This document shows, in pieces, positions 11,508 through 22,980 of a DNA stretch of 64,000 nt. The DNA is taken from NCBI GenBank assembly GCA_030704615.1, contig CM060731.1:43648001-43712000 (forward strand), given 5' to 3'. The notes beneath the pieces are model-generated. The model made no database searches. It saw only the letters and a program-made list of their open reading frames with translations, and was not told the DNA's origin. This DNA is from Takakia lepidozioides. Taxonomy: Eukaryota > Streptophyta > Takakiopsida > Takakiales > Takakiaceae. The first letter of the stretch is position 1. Every line of letters starts with the position of its first letter. Position numbers and translations under genes: made by a program.

Positions 11508-14278
11508 TCAGCCGGTGTACAACCTCTTCCTGGTCCTGGAATCTTGGGGCATGGGTGGGTAATTTCCCGAGTAGCCATGCCTCTCCAAAAAGTCTTTGTA
11601 GCGCGCAAGTGACTTTCCATTCCCATCATCAACAGCAGTCATAACTGGCTCCCCAACAGGGTACTGAAGACCCCCCTCCATCATGGCAGTGAGGTCCAAA
11701 ATCTTTCCTTTTGTAGCTCTCACCAAGGCAAGAAGGTGTTGCTGGAGAAATCTGTTGTCATCCATCAGTTCAAGAATAGTTTGCCACTCTGTGGAGATAA
11801 GGGCAGGTAGACTGGGCAGTGGACTTCGACCAGCGGATGTTCTCTAAGCCATTGAAGGGGAGGTCAGACCTGGGGGAGTTTGTGAAGATGATAGGATGGA
11901 AGAAGGGGAGTCATGACCAGTCATCAAGTTGTTCAGGCCACCTTTACATGTCCCCATGAGGGAACCGCAGAACTTTGCAATCAGCCCATCCTCCACTTGG
12001 GGGTGCAACATCTTCAGAACCTTCACCTGGTGTGCGCACATATTTTCTTTCTGGGCCCAATGACAATCACAACATGCCCATTTAGAATCCAGATTGTGGA
12101 TAGTATATGTCATACCCAAATGGCGGTGGCATTCAACTGTTGCAATGCCTCCGGGTGTATGAGGCAGATGCACATTGGCATTTGGAATGTCCTTGGCAAG
12201 CAAAATTGAAGTGCAAACAAATCCCTCCTGCCGCTTGTTTCGGATGAACCCATATGCCTTTGCATGTGACATGTACCAGTAATGGGTTAGCACATCACCT
12301 GTCAGTTCAGAGATGAGCCAATCCACCCGCCTACTACCGAGGACGCTTTTGGTGCTCTTCAATTACGCTTTCAGGTTCCCATGGTATGCTTCTATGGCAG
12401 CATTAGTGTCTTGAGAGGCATGAGGTATATTGCGGGATCCTTTCATCCACATTTTGGCTTTTGGAAGCCACTCTGTCTCCATGTAGGTGCAGAATTCTGT
12501 CTCAGAAGGGTACTTCTCCCGCAGGTCCAGAATTTTGAATACGGCCCATGCTTCACCTGCATCCCCAGAGGTCTCCTTTCTATCGTACATGATCTGTGCC
12601 AGGTCTTGTAAGATAGCCGCTCGCAATACTGGGTCTTTCACCTTTGCAACTGCATTCTTCTGCCAGGCTCGGCAAACATGCCACAAGCACAAGAAAACAG
12701 CACAATCCCCCCAAACAGATCTGTTATCTTATCAGGTAGGTAAACTGAAATTCATGTGTAACCAAGACATCATGGTAGGCATATTGCCTGAGTTCATGGA
12801 TGTACCTAATGGCAGCAATTTCAGCATCAGCGTCATCCACAATAAATGCATTGGGACGCCAGTCTACTTGCCGACTTGTCATTTGTTTGTTTAGTGCCTC
12901 CATCCAAGGCGTCAGATCGATGGTTTTGCACCTTGCAGTGATAATGTAAGCCACTGGAATACCATTCAGCCAGTCGTCGAATACCATCATGGTATATAAT
13001 GGGTACTGCAACAACAATCATGTGTAACTGAAGTGACTTGAAAGGAAATGGTTGCAAAACAGAGTACTTCACACGAAGAACGTAATTTGTCATGCTTTCA
13101 AGAAATTCGGGTTGACAATCTGACGAACCTTCTTTTCATTCGTTCCAAAGGTTGCATCACAAGCAACTATGCGACGATGGCCGTGTTTGAGCATCTATTT
13201 TCTCTGCCAATCAGTTTGTATGCCAAGCACAAATGGATCAAGTTTTCTGTCATTCAACGTCCAAGCAAGGTGATTAGACTCTTCCTGGTAGTAGAAAACG
13301 CTTCCTGCGTTTTCATGCACCCACATTCGGACACTTTGTGCATCATTGGAATGCTTTTTGAATGTTTCTTCATCGCACTTGTTGGCAATATTTCGGATGT
13401 CATTTGAAAGAAGGAAGGTGTCACGAGTAACCTCGAACCCCCCATCCATGATTTCCCTCACCCTCTGCGTGTGCTTGGCCATTATCTTGTTGATGCTTAG
13501 TCCGAGACGGAGGTTGTGTAACACCCATGATTTCATCTCATCATAATAGACCAGCTCTGCAATATCAGGGTCCACATAGCATTGCTTCACTACAAACCTG
13601 CACATGCATCCCCTCTTGATGCCTTCCCCCGATTTTGTTTGTGTGGTCCTCATGTGTTTTGGCTTTGCTTCAGTGGAAGCGGCCGTGGCTCTTGGCTTCC
13701 TCCCCTTCTTCTTTGACCTTCACTCGGCGTTTCTTGTGTGCCATTGCAAGGGTAACCTCCAAGAGGGAACTAGTTCTGTCCTGTGGACCATATGAGCAGT
13801 GATACCTACAATAACAAAAAAAACAATCCGTTACTATGATACCAAGGGGATTCAGGCACTCGGACATTCATGGAAATCATTCAGCAGCCCTTGCAACACA
13901 TGACCTGCAGCCCAATGTACCTTGTTGTAGTCCTGGCACTGTTGCTGCGAGGAGCTAAGAGAGACCCCTCCGGATGGCATCTTTGCTGATGCCTGCTGAA
14001 AGTGCATGGGCCATCTGAACGGGAAGACTCCCCTGTAATGAAATCAGCAACTCGATTCCAGGGAATGTAGGTGACTTCGACAAAGTTTTGGCTAGGAGGC
14101 TTGCATGCCATTTGAAACGCCACTGCAGTACACGATGGTTAAAAGCACCTACACTGGGCATTTGAACTTGGTTTCGAAGCAGCAAAACAAGATGGGATGC
14201 AATGTTTTCTTCATTCTCGGCAACAGACATATCGTGGCGCAATTTAGGGACCTGAGGCACGACTGGTACTGGCTGCAC
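11508..14278 (-). pseudogene. MULE (Mutator-like) transposase with SWIM zinc finger, inactivated
   Basis: Read on the minus strand, this is a spliced Mutator-type transposase. Catalytic acidic residues can be placed: first Asp in VACDATFGTN (about 13150), second in AFIVDDADAEI (about 12840), and Glu in NAAIEAYHGN (about 12380). The conserved CLWHVCRAW segment lies between the second and third. A SWIM finger CDCHWAQKENMCAHQVKVL (C-x-C-x8-C-x-H) follows near 12030-12080. Introns separate FGTNEKK from YPLYTMMVFDDW, and IAAI from VWGDCAV. Two in-frame stops break it: TAG just before MLKHGHRR, and TAA after EAYHGNLKA. Upstream frames to 14278 and a tail at 11508-11765 look coding but are unassigned. 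Terminal repeats were not found, so element limits are unknown. The enzyme family moves DNA by cut and paste; this copy is dead unless both stops are edited or misread. Confidence 0.85.
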
Positions 14279-14339
14279 GTTGTGCTTTCGTGGTCAAAAC
14301 AGGGTGAGAGGACCATGAAAGGAAGGTGACGATTGGAGG

Positions 14340-14600
14340 GTGCCTCTCATTACACATACTTCCTGGTCTCATCCATCCGTACCTACATACATCCATCCTA
14401 AATCCTAGAAGTAGACCCAATCCATAAAATAATACTAAATTTCAAATTTGAATTTTGAAATTTGAACATGTACAACCTTGTGTATACATGCATATGTGAG
14501 GGCTTCACGCCTATGGTCATCATGTGACTTTCGTGATGGTCATCATGTTACTTTCGTGACCATCATGTATGTGTCATCTGCCATGTATGGATCCATGTTT
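14340..14600. other. AT-rich spacer with a short palindrome
   Basis: No coding sequence. An imperfect palindrome built from AAATTTCAAATTTG lies near 14437-14466, and a short direct repeat (GGTCATCATGT with TTTCGTGA) lies near 14515-14570. Confidence 0.5.
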
Positions 14601-14893
14601 TCGACTCACGATGTGTCCCGCGCTCGATGTTGGATTGTGGTGACAGGTGTCATGTGCCACAGAGTTCTTGTGGTGTGGTGACGGCCGGCGGGCGGGGGGC
14701 GGGCGGGGGGATGGGGGTTTGGGGGGCGGGGGGCGTGAGGGGTGGGCTGGGGGGGGGGCGAGGGGGCGTCGGGGCGCAGCGACGCGAGCCGCGCAGGAGC
14801 CGGCGAAGGGGGTGCGGCTGGGTGGCGGGGGTGCCACGCAGGACCAGGACGAAGGGGTCGCATTAAACTCCCGGGCCTTTTCTAATGTGCGCC
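14600..14893. repeat. GC/G-rich dispersed repeat, copy 1
   Basis: Starts near TGTGTCCCGCGCTCGATGTT and ends near CCTTTTCTAATGTGCGCC. The same blocks in the same order occur at 39117-39377: GGTGACAGGTGTCATGTGCC, a run of G-rich text, GAGCCGCGCAG and GGGGTCGCATTAAACTCCC. The plus strand of the core (14690-14760) has many runs of four or more G. Flanks differ between copies, so it is a dispersed repeat, possibly part of a transposon end. The long frames through it are composition artefacts. Confidence 0.8.
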
Positions 14894-15968
14894 TGTCTGG
14901 AGCAGTGCCGCCTGCTCTTACTAACTACTAGAACCTGTGTTTGTGCAGCGATCACCAAACCACCATCAACGGGGCTCGCAAAAATGAAAAATGAAACATG
15001 AGCTCGCAAGCCGGTTGACGACAGACAACCGTGTGGAGCTGAAGAAAAGTAAGCAGTACAACAGGCAGCTATTTGACAAGGTTGTGGCAGCCTCACTACT
15101 TCCATTCCCCGCAGCCTGTGTGGGTCCTTTGGAGGATCAACCACGTAATCTAGTTCGCCTCTCTAACACACTGCGCGCACAAGGTGTTCCACTCCAGCAA
15201 CAATTGTACAAGGGAGTCTTGAGAGAAAGAACTTCACCGTTGGGCCGAGGAATGCTGCAACAGATGAGCTTGCTGCTCCAGATGACTGCTTGGGTCGAAA
15301 TTATTTTCGTCTTCAATGCTAATAATGAGTGCAGGGTACCTAGTGACTCACGAAAGAGGGTCTACTTGCATCAATTCATCTGGGTTAATGTCATATGATT
15401 CACGTAGCCTACAGGATGTGTAAATGTGATTTGATGCCGCTTGTGATTTGCTGTTGTAAGTTCAATGTAACAAAAGGAAGTTGCTTCACAGTCTTCAAAT
15501 CAGCCAATCAACTGCAAGGTATGGAGAGATTTCATAAACTGATATCTCTTCATAAGACAATGCATCATCAGGCCTTCCTTTTCTCAACATGTTCAAACAT
15601 ACTACAACTAAAGACCTCGAAGACTGTTGAGAGAGAGGTTCTGGGGCAGGACAAAGAGGGCACGAAGCACTTGGATCACCACCAGGGATGCCCACAGAAG
15701 AGTAGACTATTGACTGCCGCCACTTGTTCAAGACGTTTTAGTCCAATTAGTTTCAGTCCAAAGACGTCCAGGAGAGGCCCGCACCTTCAACTCTGACAAT
15801 TTCATGGCCAACTTGCAAGGAGATGAACCAAAGTTCACTGTAGATCGATCATCCATGTTTTCCTAGGCACAAACACCAAAACTGCTTATATTGAGCTTCA
15901 GTGTGTGAATCCTTGACCAACAGGGAGGGGCCAGCACTTCACCGATTCTACACAAAACCAATCAAAGC
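14894..15968. other. Spacer with one weak reading frame
   Basis: A plus frame at 14991-15398 (LTTDNRVELKKSKQ...) and minus frames near 15495-15731 are open but resemble nothing I know. No gene is supported. Confidence 0.4.
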
Positions 15969-16431
15969 TTACTTGCATTCTTGTGATTTAATGTGAGGTT
16001 CAAACCTCCCTGGATCTTCAGTGAATTTTCCTTGGAATGCGGAACTTGGAGGCCACGTCCTGAGGATGGGAAGAAGTCCGCGAGGGGCAGCAATGTGAGC
16101 AGATGTCCTGTTCAGATCTACTATTATTGCCTCCAACAGTCCACCCAATTTTTCCTCCAATCCCGATTGCATGTAGGCTAGCATGAAATCTTTCCCTGAT
16201 ATCGACATCCCGTCCCCAAGCTTCACTAACCGCAAGCCCAGGGAGCTGAAATCCTGCCCATCCTGCTTTTCTGTAGTTCTCTAATATGCTGGTCTGTGCC
16301 CACGTAAGCAATGGTGAATCCGTTTTTTAGCAACCTGTAGGATGGGAACATAGCTTAGGATCCAGGAACCCGGACACGGCAGCATGAGAAGCAAATCCTC
16401 ATCCAAGTGCCCAACCAGATCAGATGCCATG
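15969..16431 (-). CDS. Possible unknown gene, 5' end interrupted by a transposon
   Basis: On the minus strand a frame begins ATGGCATCTGATCTGG at 16430 (MASDLVGHLDEDLLLMLPC) and runs to about 16337, where CTACAG precedes GTTGCT, a possible donor. A second open segment at 15969-16235 has coding-like text (LGDGMSISGKDFMLAYM, LEEKLGGLLEAIIVDLNR). I do not recognise a domain. The ATG lies in the target duplication of the large transposon that begins at 16432. The insertion therefore sits at or just inside the apparent start codon and separates the frame from any promoter or upstream exon, now beyond 23299. It could equally be chance open frames. Confidence 0.35.
16426..16431. repeat. Target-site duplication, left copy (GCCATG)
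   Basis: The six bases directly outside the left inverted repeat are identical to 23294-23299 outside the right one. Confidence 0.85.
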
Positions 16432-16754
16432 TAGGGAATTCCAAAAAGGCCTTGATGTGAAATGCAGCGCAATTCACTTGATCAGATGCCAATTCAATTG
16501 AATTGCGATGCCAATTCAATTGATCTAACCCTAATTTGCAATTCAATTGAATTGTAATCTATAATTTTTAACGCAGTTTTGTATATAATATATATAATAT
16601 ATTATCATGTATATGTATCGTATACACATATACATACAAGAGTATAAGCTGAATATACTTGTTGGCCCGTCTATTCCTGCTGCCCGTCCATCCTTTGCTT
16701 GTGGTAAGGCCTAAGTCACGACATGAGTCGCGTAGCCTAAAGGAGAGATATATA
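16432..16754 (+). repeat. Left terminal inverted repeat
   Basis: It aligns nearly base for base with the reverse complement of 22981-23293. Differences are a few substitutions, an extra CAATTCAATTGAATT-type unit here near 16500, and a different number of ATGTAT units. It holds several CAATTCAATTGAATTG palindromes, an AT-rich centre and a conserved inner end (CTAAAGGAGAGATATATA). Confidence 0.92.
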
Positions 16755-17417
16755 GAGAGAGGAGAGCGAGAGCGAGGGAAAGGGAGAGAGAAATGAAGTG
16801 ATGAAGGGTTTTTAGGGCAGAGGTGCCCTAAAAGTGAAAGGATCAAATCAGTTGGAGGACGAGAAGTAACGAGAGAAGAATGCAAACAAGTTTAGGGTTG
16901 AGCGGTGGTGGAGCGGTGGTGGCGCTATGTATGATGGAAGCCTTCTTGGATCACCAAATGACAAGATCTGCCCATGAGTAAGCACATTCCCATATTGGCA
17001 TGAGTTCCCCCAATCATTGATAAAGATATCATTTTAGCTAAAGCTGTAGTTCTTGTGTACGTGCAGGTGACTCATGAGTTTTGAGGAGAGAACTTTAGGG
17101 GTAGTAGAGTGGGTTACCAAACGCTCCTCAACACACACACTGAAAGAAAGAGCTTGATCACATGGTTTGTCTTCAACCTGCCCACACTGTGTACTGTGGT
17201 TTGCTAATACATTTTAGGATAGAGTAGTTGTTGTTTCAAAGTACATTTGGTTCATCTACTTGATAGCCTATGTGAACTTTAGTGACGTAAGTCCTATGGG
17301 GAATGTGTGAGTGGATGCAGTGACTATAGAATTAACAGCAAATAATTACAACAAGGGCAAGGTCGAAGGCATTGGCACTGGGGCTATTAAAGCAGAGATA
17401 AGACAGATCATGTGAGC

Positions 17418-18991
17418 ATGGAAAACAACCATTTGGATGGTGACAAAGTAGTGGATGATTTAGTACTTTATGTGGAAGCAATGTTGAATGAGGGTGCCAC
17501 AATGAAATCAATCGCCACTGCCCTTTCTTTTGATGATGTACGACCATTGAGAAGATTGCTATCAGAAGTCCAAGGGTCTCCTTTCAAAGTTCATCATCAA
17601 TTGAGTGTCCAACGCTTGTGTGAAAAGATTCAAGAGTTACTTCCTATTGAAGAGAATGGGACAAATTGGCGAATGAGAACAGTGCAATCTGCCTTAAGGA
17701 GGTCAAATTGGCTGATTCCTCGAAGGAAGGTGGGGGAAGCTTTGAAAATCATCTCACCCTACCATTATGAGCGTAGGAGAAGGGCACAGGCAATTCGGAG
17801 GACTCAGTATAATGTGACAATGCCTATGGCTCTATGGCACATTGACTGTAAGTATTTTATCTCATGCATCTTAAATGTTCTTTGAAGATGCACATGCAAG
17901 ACGTTTTCTTGCATTACATATCGCAAAAATTGTAGGCAAACTAAAACATGTGTGCAATTCGTGGTGCAGCTTATGACAAATTGGTTATGTTTGGACTTCG
18001 AGTACATGCTGGCATTGATGGGGCCTCTCATTTTGTTTTATGGGCGAACTTTGCAAGAAACAAGAAAGAAAAAACCATTTTCAAATGATATCACGATGCA
18101 GTTTCCAAGTTTGGAGCACCTTTACGAATTCGATCTGATTTTGCAGTAGAAAACAACACATTGAAGCCACACGTTCTGAAACACCCAATCCGTACTTGAC
18201 TGGGTCTTCTACACACAATCAGGTTAGTATTCTATACAATTCTATCTTGCATATCAACTTTACGTTTCTGTCATATTTTTGGTTCATCTTTATTAATCAT
18301 TGAGTGTGTAATGTTGTGCATATTCCTAATACTTTGTGTGGTGTAATCACCACGTTAGAGGATTGAACACTTTTGGCGGCATCTATGGGAGAAGGTAATG
18401 TTCTACTACAAAAATTGCTTCCAAGCAATGGTCAATGATGGATTATTGGATATGGACGATCCGTGGCAACGAGAATCTTTTATTGACATATATATGCCCA
18501 TACTACAAGAAGCTGTTGATGAATACGTGAAGATTTCGAATGGACATCGAGTTCGCACGATTAATGAAAACGGTCGATATCGTCGATCACATGTTCCTGC
18601 TCGTTTCTTTCGTGAGTATGAACGTTTGCATGGGTAAGCTCATGGTTTTCTCTTGTTTGTACTTTCATTGTTAAGCTACAATTTACATTGGAATGTTATT
18701 CTAATGTGGTGATGTGTTTGATCATGTAGATGGACCAGCCACCTTATTGATGACCCACGATTCAGGGAAGACCCCCGACACATTGGTAACCAAGACTTGG
18801 GGCCTCGTGGGAATCAAAGGTGGCGATGTGCAGGTGGTTTGCATGACCTTCCTACCAAAGGAGCTGAACTCATTCCTGACATGGTTCGTGTCCGTGCACA
18901 AGCTTATGAAATTGAAAGGTTGGGAAGGATTCGATCTCTTGTTTTCATCTCCACTACTACATGTCTCGGTATGTGGTTTGGCAACGCATGA
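17418..18991 (+). pseudogene. Integrase-core (DDE) transposase of the long-TIR element
   Basis: Exons inferred at 17418-17847, 17970-18222, 18359-18633 and 18730-18991, with GT-AG junctions. The N-terminal part (about 120 residues: EGATMKSIATAL, LIPRRKV) matches the recognition region expected before the catalytic core. Catalytic Asp 1 is in ALWHID at the end of exon 1. Exon 2 continues YDKLVMFGLRVHAGIDGASH and carries Asp 2 in RIRSDFAVEN. Exon 3 opens with RIEHFWRHLWEK, giving the Glu, followed by MFYYKNCFQAM. Exon 4 holds HLIDDPRFREDPRHIGNQD. Two lesions break exon 2: a TGA where a Gly or similar residue would be expected (KTIFK-stop-YHDAV), and a one-base frameshift before PYLTGSSTHNQ. The enzyme would cut and join the element ends; this copy should be inactive, but the residues themselves are conserved. 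Confidence 0.82.
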
Positions 18992-20576
18992 ACATAGATA
19001 TTTTGATCAATTGGACCTCATTGGTAATACCGTGTTAAGTAGGGAAGCTCTCCAACTTTTAATTACACAAACTCTGTATGTAATTGTGATTAACTGAATA
19101 AGTGGGACAATCACATTCAAAGATAATTATTTTATGTCATGTACTTTGAGGATTTCTGTTAAATAAATGTCATCATCATATCCATTGTCCATATTGAACC
19201 ATACACCCTAAACATCAAACCATACTACTTGGGGGCAGGGCCTGGGTTGTACGATCTTTGGAGGGTTGTGAAATTGTTGGGTTTCATTGGGAAGTGCACA
19301 GCGTGAGGCTCATGAGGCCGCCTTTTATCTCCAACAATCTTTGTCTGCCCCACATATGAGACAATGATGACCAACTTGCCTCATTTTCAAGAACCCTCTA
19401 TTCATAATCTAAGAATTTTGCATACAGTAATAAAAATCCTAAGTCAGACAAGATGGAGAGATTGAAGTAGAACCTTGATGTCTTTGACTTTGAGTTGACC
19501 GATGATGATATCAAGCCCTTGACAAAAGCCTGCGCACCAACGACCCTGAGAAATTTTTGTGTATCAATCTCTTCTGAGGATGAGTTTGACTGGTGGGTGT
19601 TGCTTACAATCTAAATATGTTAGCATGTTTCATCTGCACCTTGAGACACTAACCAATTTCATACTGCCAAGCCCTTATAGTGCCAATATATGGCTATGTA
19701 CATATACCAAACATGATACCACTGTAAGAGTATCAACGTCTAAGAGTTGATATATTAAACTCTCTATCGAAACACACAGCCCAATTGCAACATGATACCT
19801 TTGTAAGGGTATCGAAACAAGATTATTGAGATAATTCTCGAAATGAACATGTCTTTTGTTTTCTCTGGGGTTGTGTCATGGGGGCCAGATACTAGTGCCA
19901 GGGGAGTACATGATGATGAAGGGGAAGCCATTCATCAATTGTGAGGTTTGAAATTGTCTGTTTCTTTCAGAGCTAGCCATATTTTTTGCCAGTGAATCAG
20001 AGGAAGCTGAAGCACTTCTGAGTAAGCCATCTGTCTCCCAAAGGGTCCCCCAAAAAATGAGATGGAGCTAGCCTGGCATGCACATCAAACCCATTTAGCT
20101 CACAAGCAGTTTAAGGAGGTTTGCATAAACATTTGGCCAAGGTTTGAGGGCTTTGCCTATTCCAACAACAGTATTTACCAAAGCACATAACGTGCTTGTA
20201 ATAACACTCGGGCTGCATGTGGGGTTCATGGGATGCTGAATGGAAGTTGAGGAATTTGAAAGGCTGGAGTGGGAATCGAGAGCATGAATGCTGAGTTCTG
20301 CAATAGTGATGAGATTATGGTTGTAGTGCAACGTTGTAGTGGGTTTGTTATTGGCAGCCCAACACTTGCAAGCCACATGCCCACTCCTATGAAGGTGTGA
20401 CTGGTGATCTAGTGACCAGTCACTTAGTCAAACCAGCGATACGCAGGCAGTGGGTAGAGTGGTGGATGAGCAACACATGGAGAGGTGTGCACATGGAAGA
20501 TCAATGTCAAGTCCATATCAGCCCTATGCCAAGTTATATTGCTTCCCCTTGTGTTCAATACCTCTACAGAGCGTGA
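18992..20576. other. Internal region of the long-TIR element without clear genes
   Basis: Short open frames only. Near 19708-19825 a small direct repeat, CATGATACC(A/T)(C/T)TGTAAG(A/G)GTATC, occurs twice. A minus frame at 20095-20376 is open but has no recognisable content. Confidence 0.5.
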
Positions 20577-21951
20577 CTACAAACGTTGAAGGGCCAAGCA
20601 GAAATTCTTGTCATTACCACCATGGTGGTTTGAGTTTATTTCACTGTATAACTTGTCCCAGTATAATTTTTTCTGAGACCTAACAAGCTGATTGATATCT
20701 TTATGGAGCTGGTAGTACCTCGCCCACAATTCTCTGTTGGTTTCCAAATTGCAGCACTGTTTATAGAGGGCTCCTCTCTCAGCTATCTTGAGTTTAATCT
20801 CATTAGTCCACCAACTAACTGCTCTACCGCAGACAATTAGTTTCCTCCCAATGATCTTGTCATCCACGGAGGAAACGAAACTCTCCCAAGAGTCCACTGC
20901 TCTTTCGACTTCATTTATTGCGTTAACAGAGCGTGACTGAAGTTCTTGGAGCGATTGGACAAAATGAGGGAGAGCCTCTTGCAAGGCCTAGACGTACTCA
21001 GCCTTAACCTCCTCATTGTGGAATTTTTCTATGCGCCACTTCCGAATCGAACGTTTCACAGATCTCTTGGTGGTAGGAAAACACCTTTTGATGTCAGTCC
21101 AAACCAGCAAGTGGTCAGAGGTACCAATATCAGTTCTGTCGATCAACACATCGGCACACTGGGGGAACAAAATTTTGTCCATTATGATATAGTCCACAAT
21201 GGAACGTTCCCCAGTTTGGGGTTTCTCACGAGTCCACTGCACTTGGTCACCTCTTGTCCTATTATTCAAGGTCAAAAGCTGAAGCTTCTAGACAGTTAAT
21301 TAACCGTCTGCCATTAGAATTCAGCTCGTCCTCACCAAAAGGTCCAATGATATCGTCCTGATGGATCCCTTTGCCCACCCGGGCATTGAAGTCCCCCAAT
21401 AGTACCACCTGACCTTTGGCAAGGAACGAAGCACAGTCCAGCTTCAAAACTTGTGAGGCCTTGTCTGCATCAGCACACAGGGTCCCCTCTGTGGGCATGT
21501 AAACACAACGGACAAAGAGGTCCAGCAGAGAGTACTCATGCCGCCCTTCAAATTCAGTTTTAGCCAGATACTATGCTCGTACCTCAAACCCTTGTTGATA
21601 ATTTCACAATTGTCAAACAAGAAATCACGGACGAACTTATTTGAGATTGAATTGATGCGGGACTCTATTAGAAGCACTTTTGGTCATTGCAACCTTCAAC
21701 GTACCCCTGTTATCAAGTCTCGAGATGGTACCATTAACCATGAAATCCAAGCCTAAGGTAGAGCATGTAGTTTTAAAGGACACATCGTCCATCCTGGGAT
21801 TCACCCCAAAAACTACATATGAAGCCCTAGATTTGGCATAAGTAACCAATTCCCAGGGATCACCCTGAGGAGTGTTGATGTTGATAGGAGCTAAATTTTT
21901 GATTGTTTTCGCAGGCCATAAGTTGAAGCACAGGAACCAACCCGAGCCCAA
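20577..21951 (-). mobile_element. LINE ORF2 endonuclease segment nested in the long-TIR element
   Basis: The minus-strand frames read as an APE-type endonuclease in pieces. VVFGVNPRMDDVSF comes first, then VVLLGDFNARVGKG with the catalytic Asp/Asn pair at about 21400. SIVDYIIMDKI follows, then DIGTSDHLLVWTDIKR with the SDH catalytic end at about 21140. A linker (AVSWWTNEIKLKI...LYWDKLYSEIN) ends near 20577. The reverse transcriptase domain that should come next is missing. Frame changes at about 21650, 21460 and 21275 show decay. It is a truncated non-LTR retrotransposon, probably inserted after the DNA transposon because it lies within it. Confidence 0.82.
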
Positions 21952-22277
21952 GTGCCGAGTATGCTAGACAGAGCATACGACTGCCCAAATTTGGGCGGAG
22001 GGGCCCCCAAGCGGTAGGAGTCCGCTTGTTACCATTCAGAGATCACACTCCAGGGAGTTGCAGGGAATGGCCCGTGTAGGCATATTCTAAAGAGGGAAAG
22101 GCCCCAAGCTTTCCAACTAAATCCAATGCACTACCTTACCTGAAGCAAAACGCTTAAGGTCGAAACAAACAAGGACACGAGGTCAGAAGGCCGACATTTA
22201 GTGACAGAGACATTAATGTACTCCCGTTTCAAGTCCACCCAATGTCAATAGGCTTCCTAGAGGACAGGGAGAAACAC
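21952..22277. other. Possible LINE upstream sequence
   Basis: Directly upstream, on the minus strand, of the LINE endonuclease frame, with no independent coding signal. It may be the untranslated or ORF1-proximal part of that LINE. Confidence 0.35.

Positions 22278-22321
<44 letters not shown>
22278..22321. repeat. (GA)n microsatellite
   Basis: An uninterrupted run of about 22 GA units, followed by AAATGAAATGAAAT. It produces low-complexity Ser/Leu or Arg/Glu frames that are not genes. Confidence 0.95.
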
Positions 22322-22324
<3 letters not shown>

Positions 22325-22729
22325 GAAATGAAATAGGGTTGGTTGTTTGTTTCTCCCTTGGCACCTAAGGTGATATTAGTTGTCCTCCGCATACATATCC
22401 AGCACACCAGAAAAGAGAAGAAAGCTCTTTGAACTTACTTGAAGCATCTTGTATTTCCAAGGGTGCAGCATCCTTCATACTCAGGATGGACACGGTTGCC
22501 TTACCAAATGTGTCAGCTCTGCTGCTGCCTCTTCCTTGGCCTCTTCCTGTCCACCCAACCATGACACGTACCATGAAAAACTCACTTGACATTTCTATCC
22601 CACTCTTCTTATTGAGTAAACCAGAAACAATAGACAATCATGTAGCCAAGTGGTACGCGATGAACAACTGTAGAATCTAACAAGCGAGGACTGGGATAAA
22701 AACAGAGATAAGAATGCGTACGTTGCCAA

Positions 22730-22965
22730 TCCCTCTGTAGGTATACTAAACAGGGCAACTACCTCATAACGATACCTCAACCTGCATATAGACTGATTTG
22801 ACCAGGTTTCTTTGTAAGTCAGGCGCTATACCTCTGGTGGTATACTAAACAGGGCTACTGTCTCATGACGATACCTCCGCATAAATATAGATTAATTTGG
22901 CCAACTTTTCTTTACCTCTCTAGATATATCAAACAGGGCTACAACCTAATGACAATACCTCTACT
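22730..22965. repeat. Three subterminal repeats inside the right end of the long-TIR element
   Basis: Three imperfect copies share a core of TATACTAAACAGGGC, an ACGATACCTC-like block and a GATTAATTTG-like block. They start near 22738, 22841 and 22926. They end next to the right inverted repeat. No counterpart was seen inside the left repeat. Confidence 0.75.
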
Positions 22966-22980
22966 AATATATATGTGTAG

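Noticed and set aside
14574-14931. Pro/Arg- or Gly-rich frames on both strands
   Set aside because: They follow from extreme G richness of the dispersed repeat and have no conserved motif.
16568-16885. Open frame on the minus strand shared with a plus frame at 22865-23179
   Set aside because: Both come from the same inverted repeat and contain AT-repeat-derived residues; the similarity reflects the transposon ends, not a protein family.
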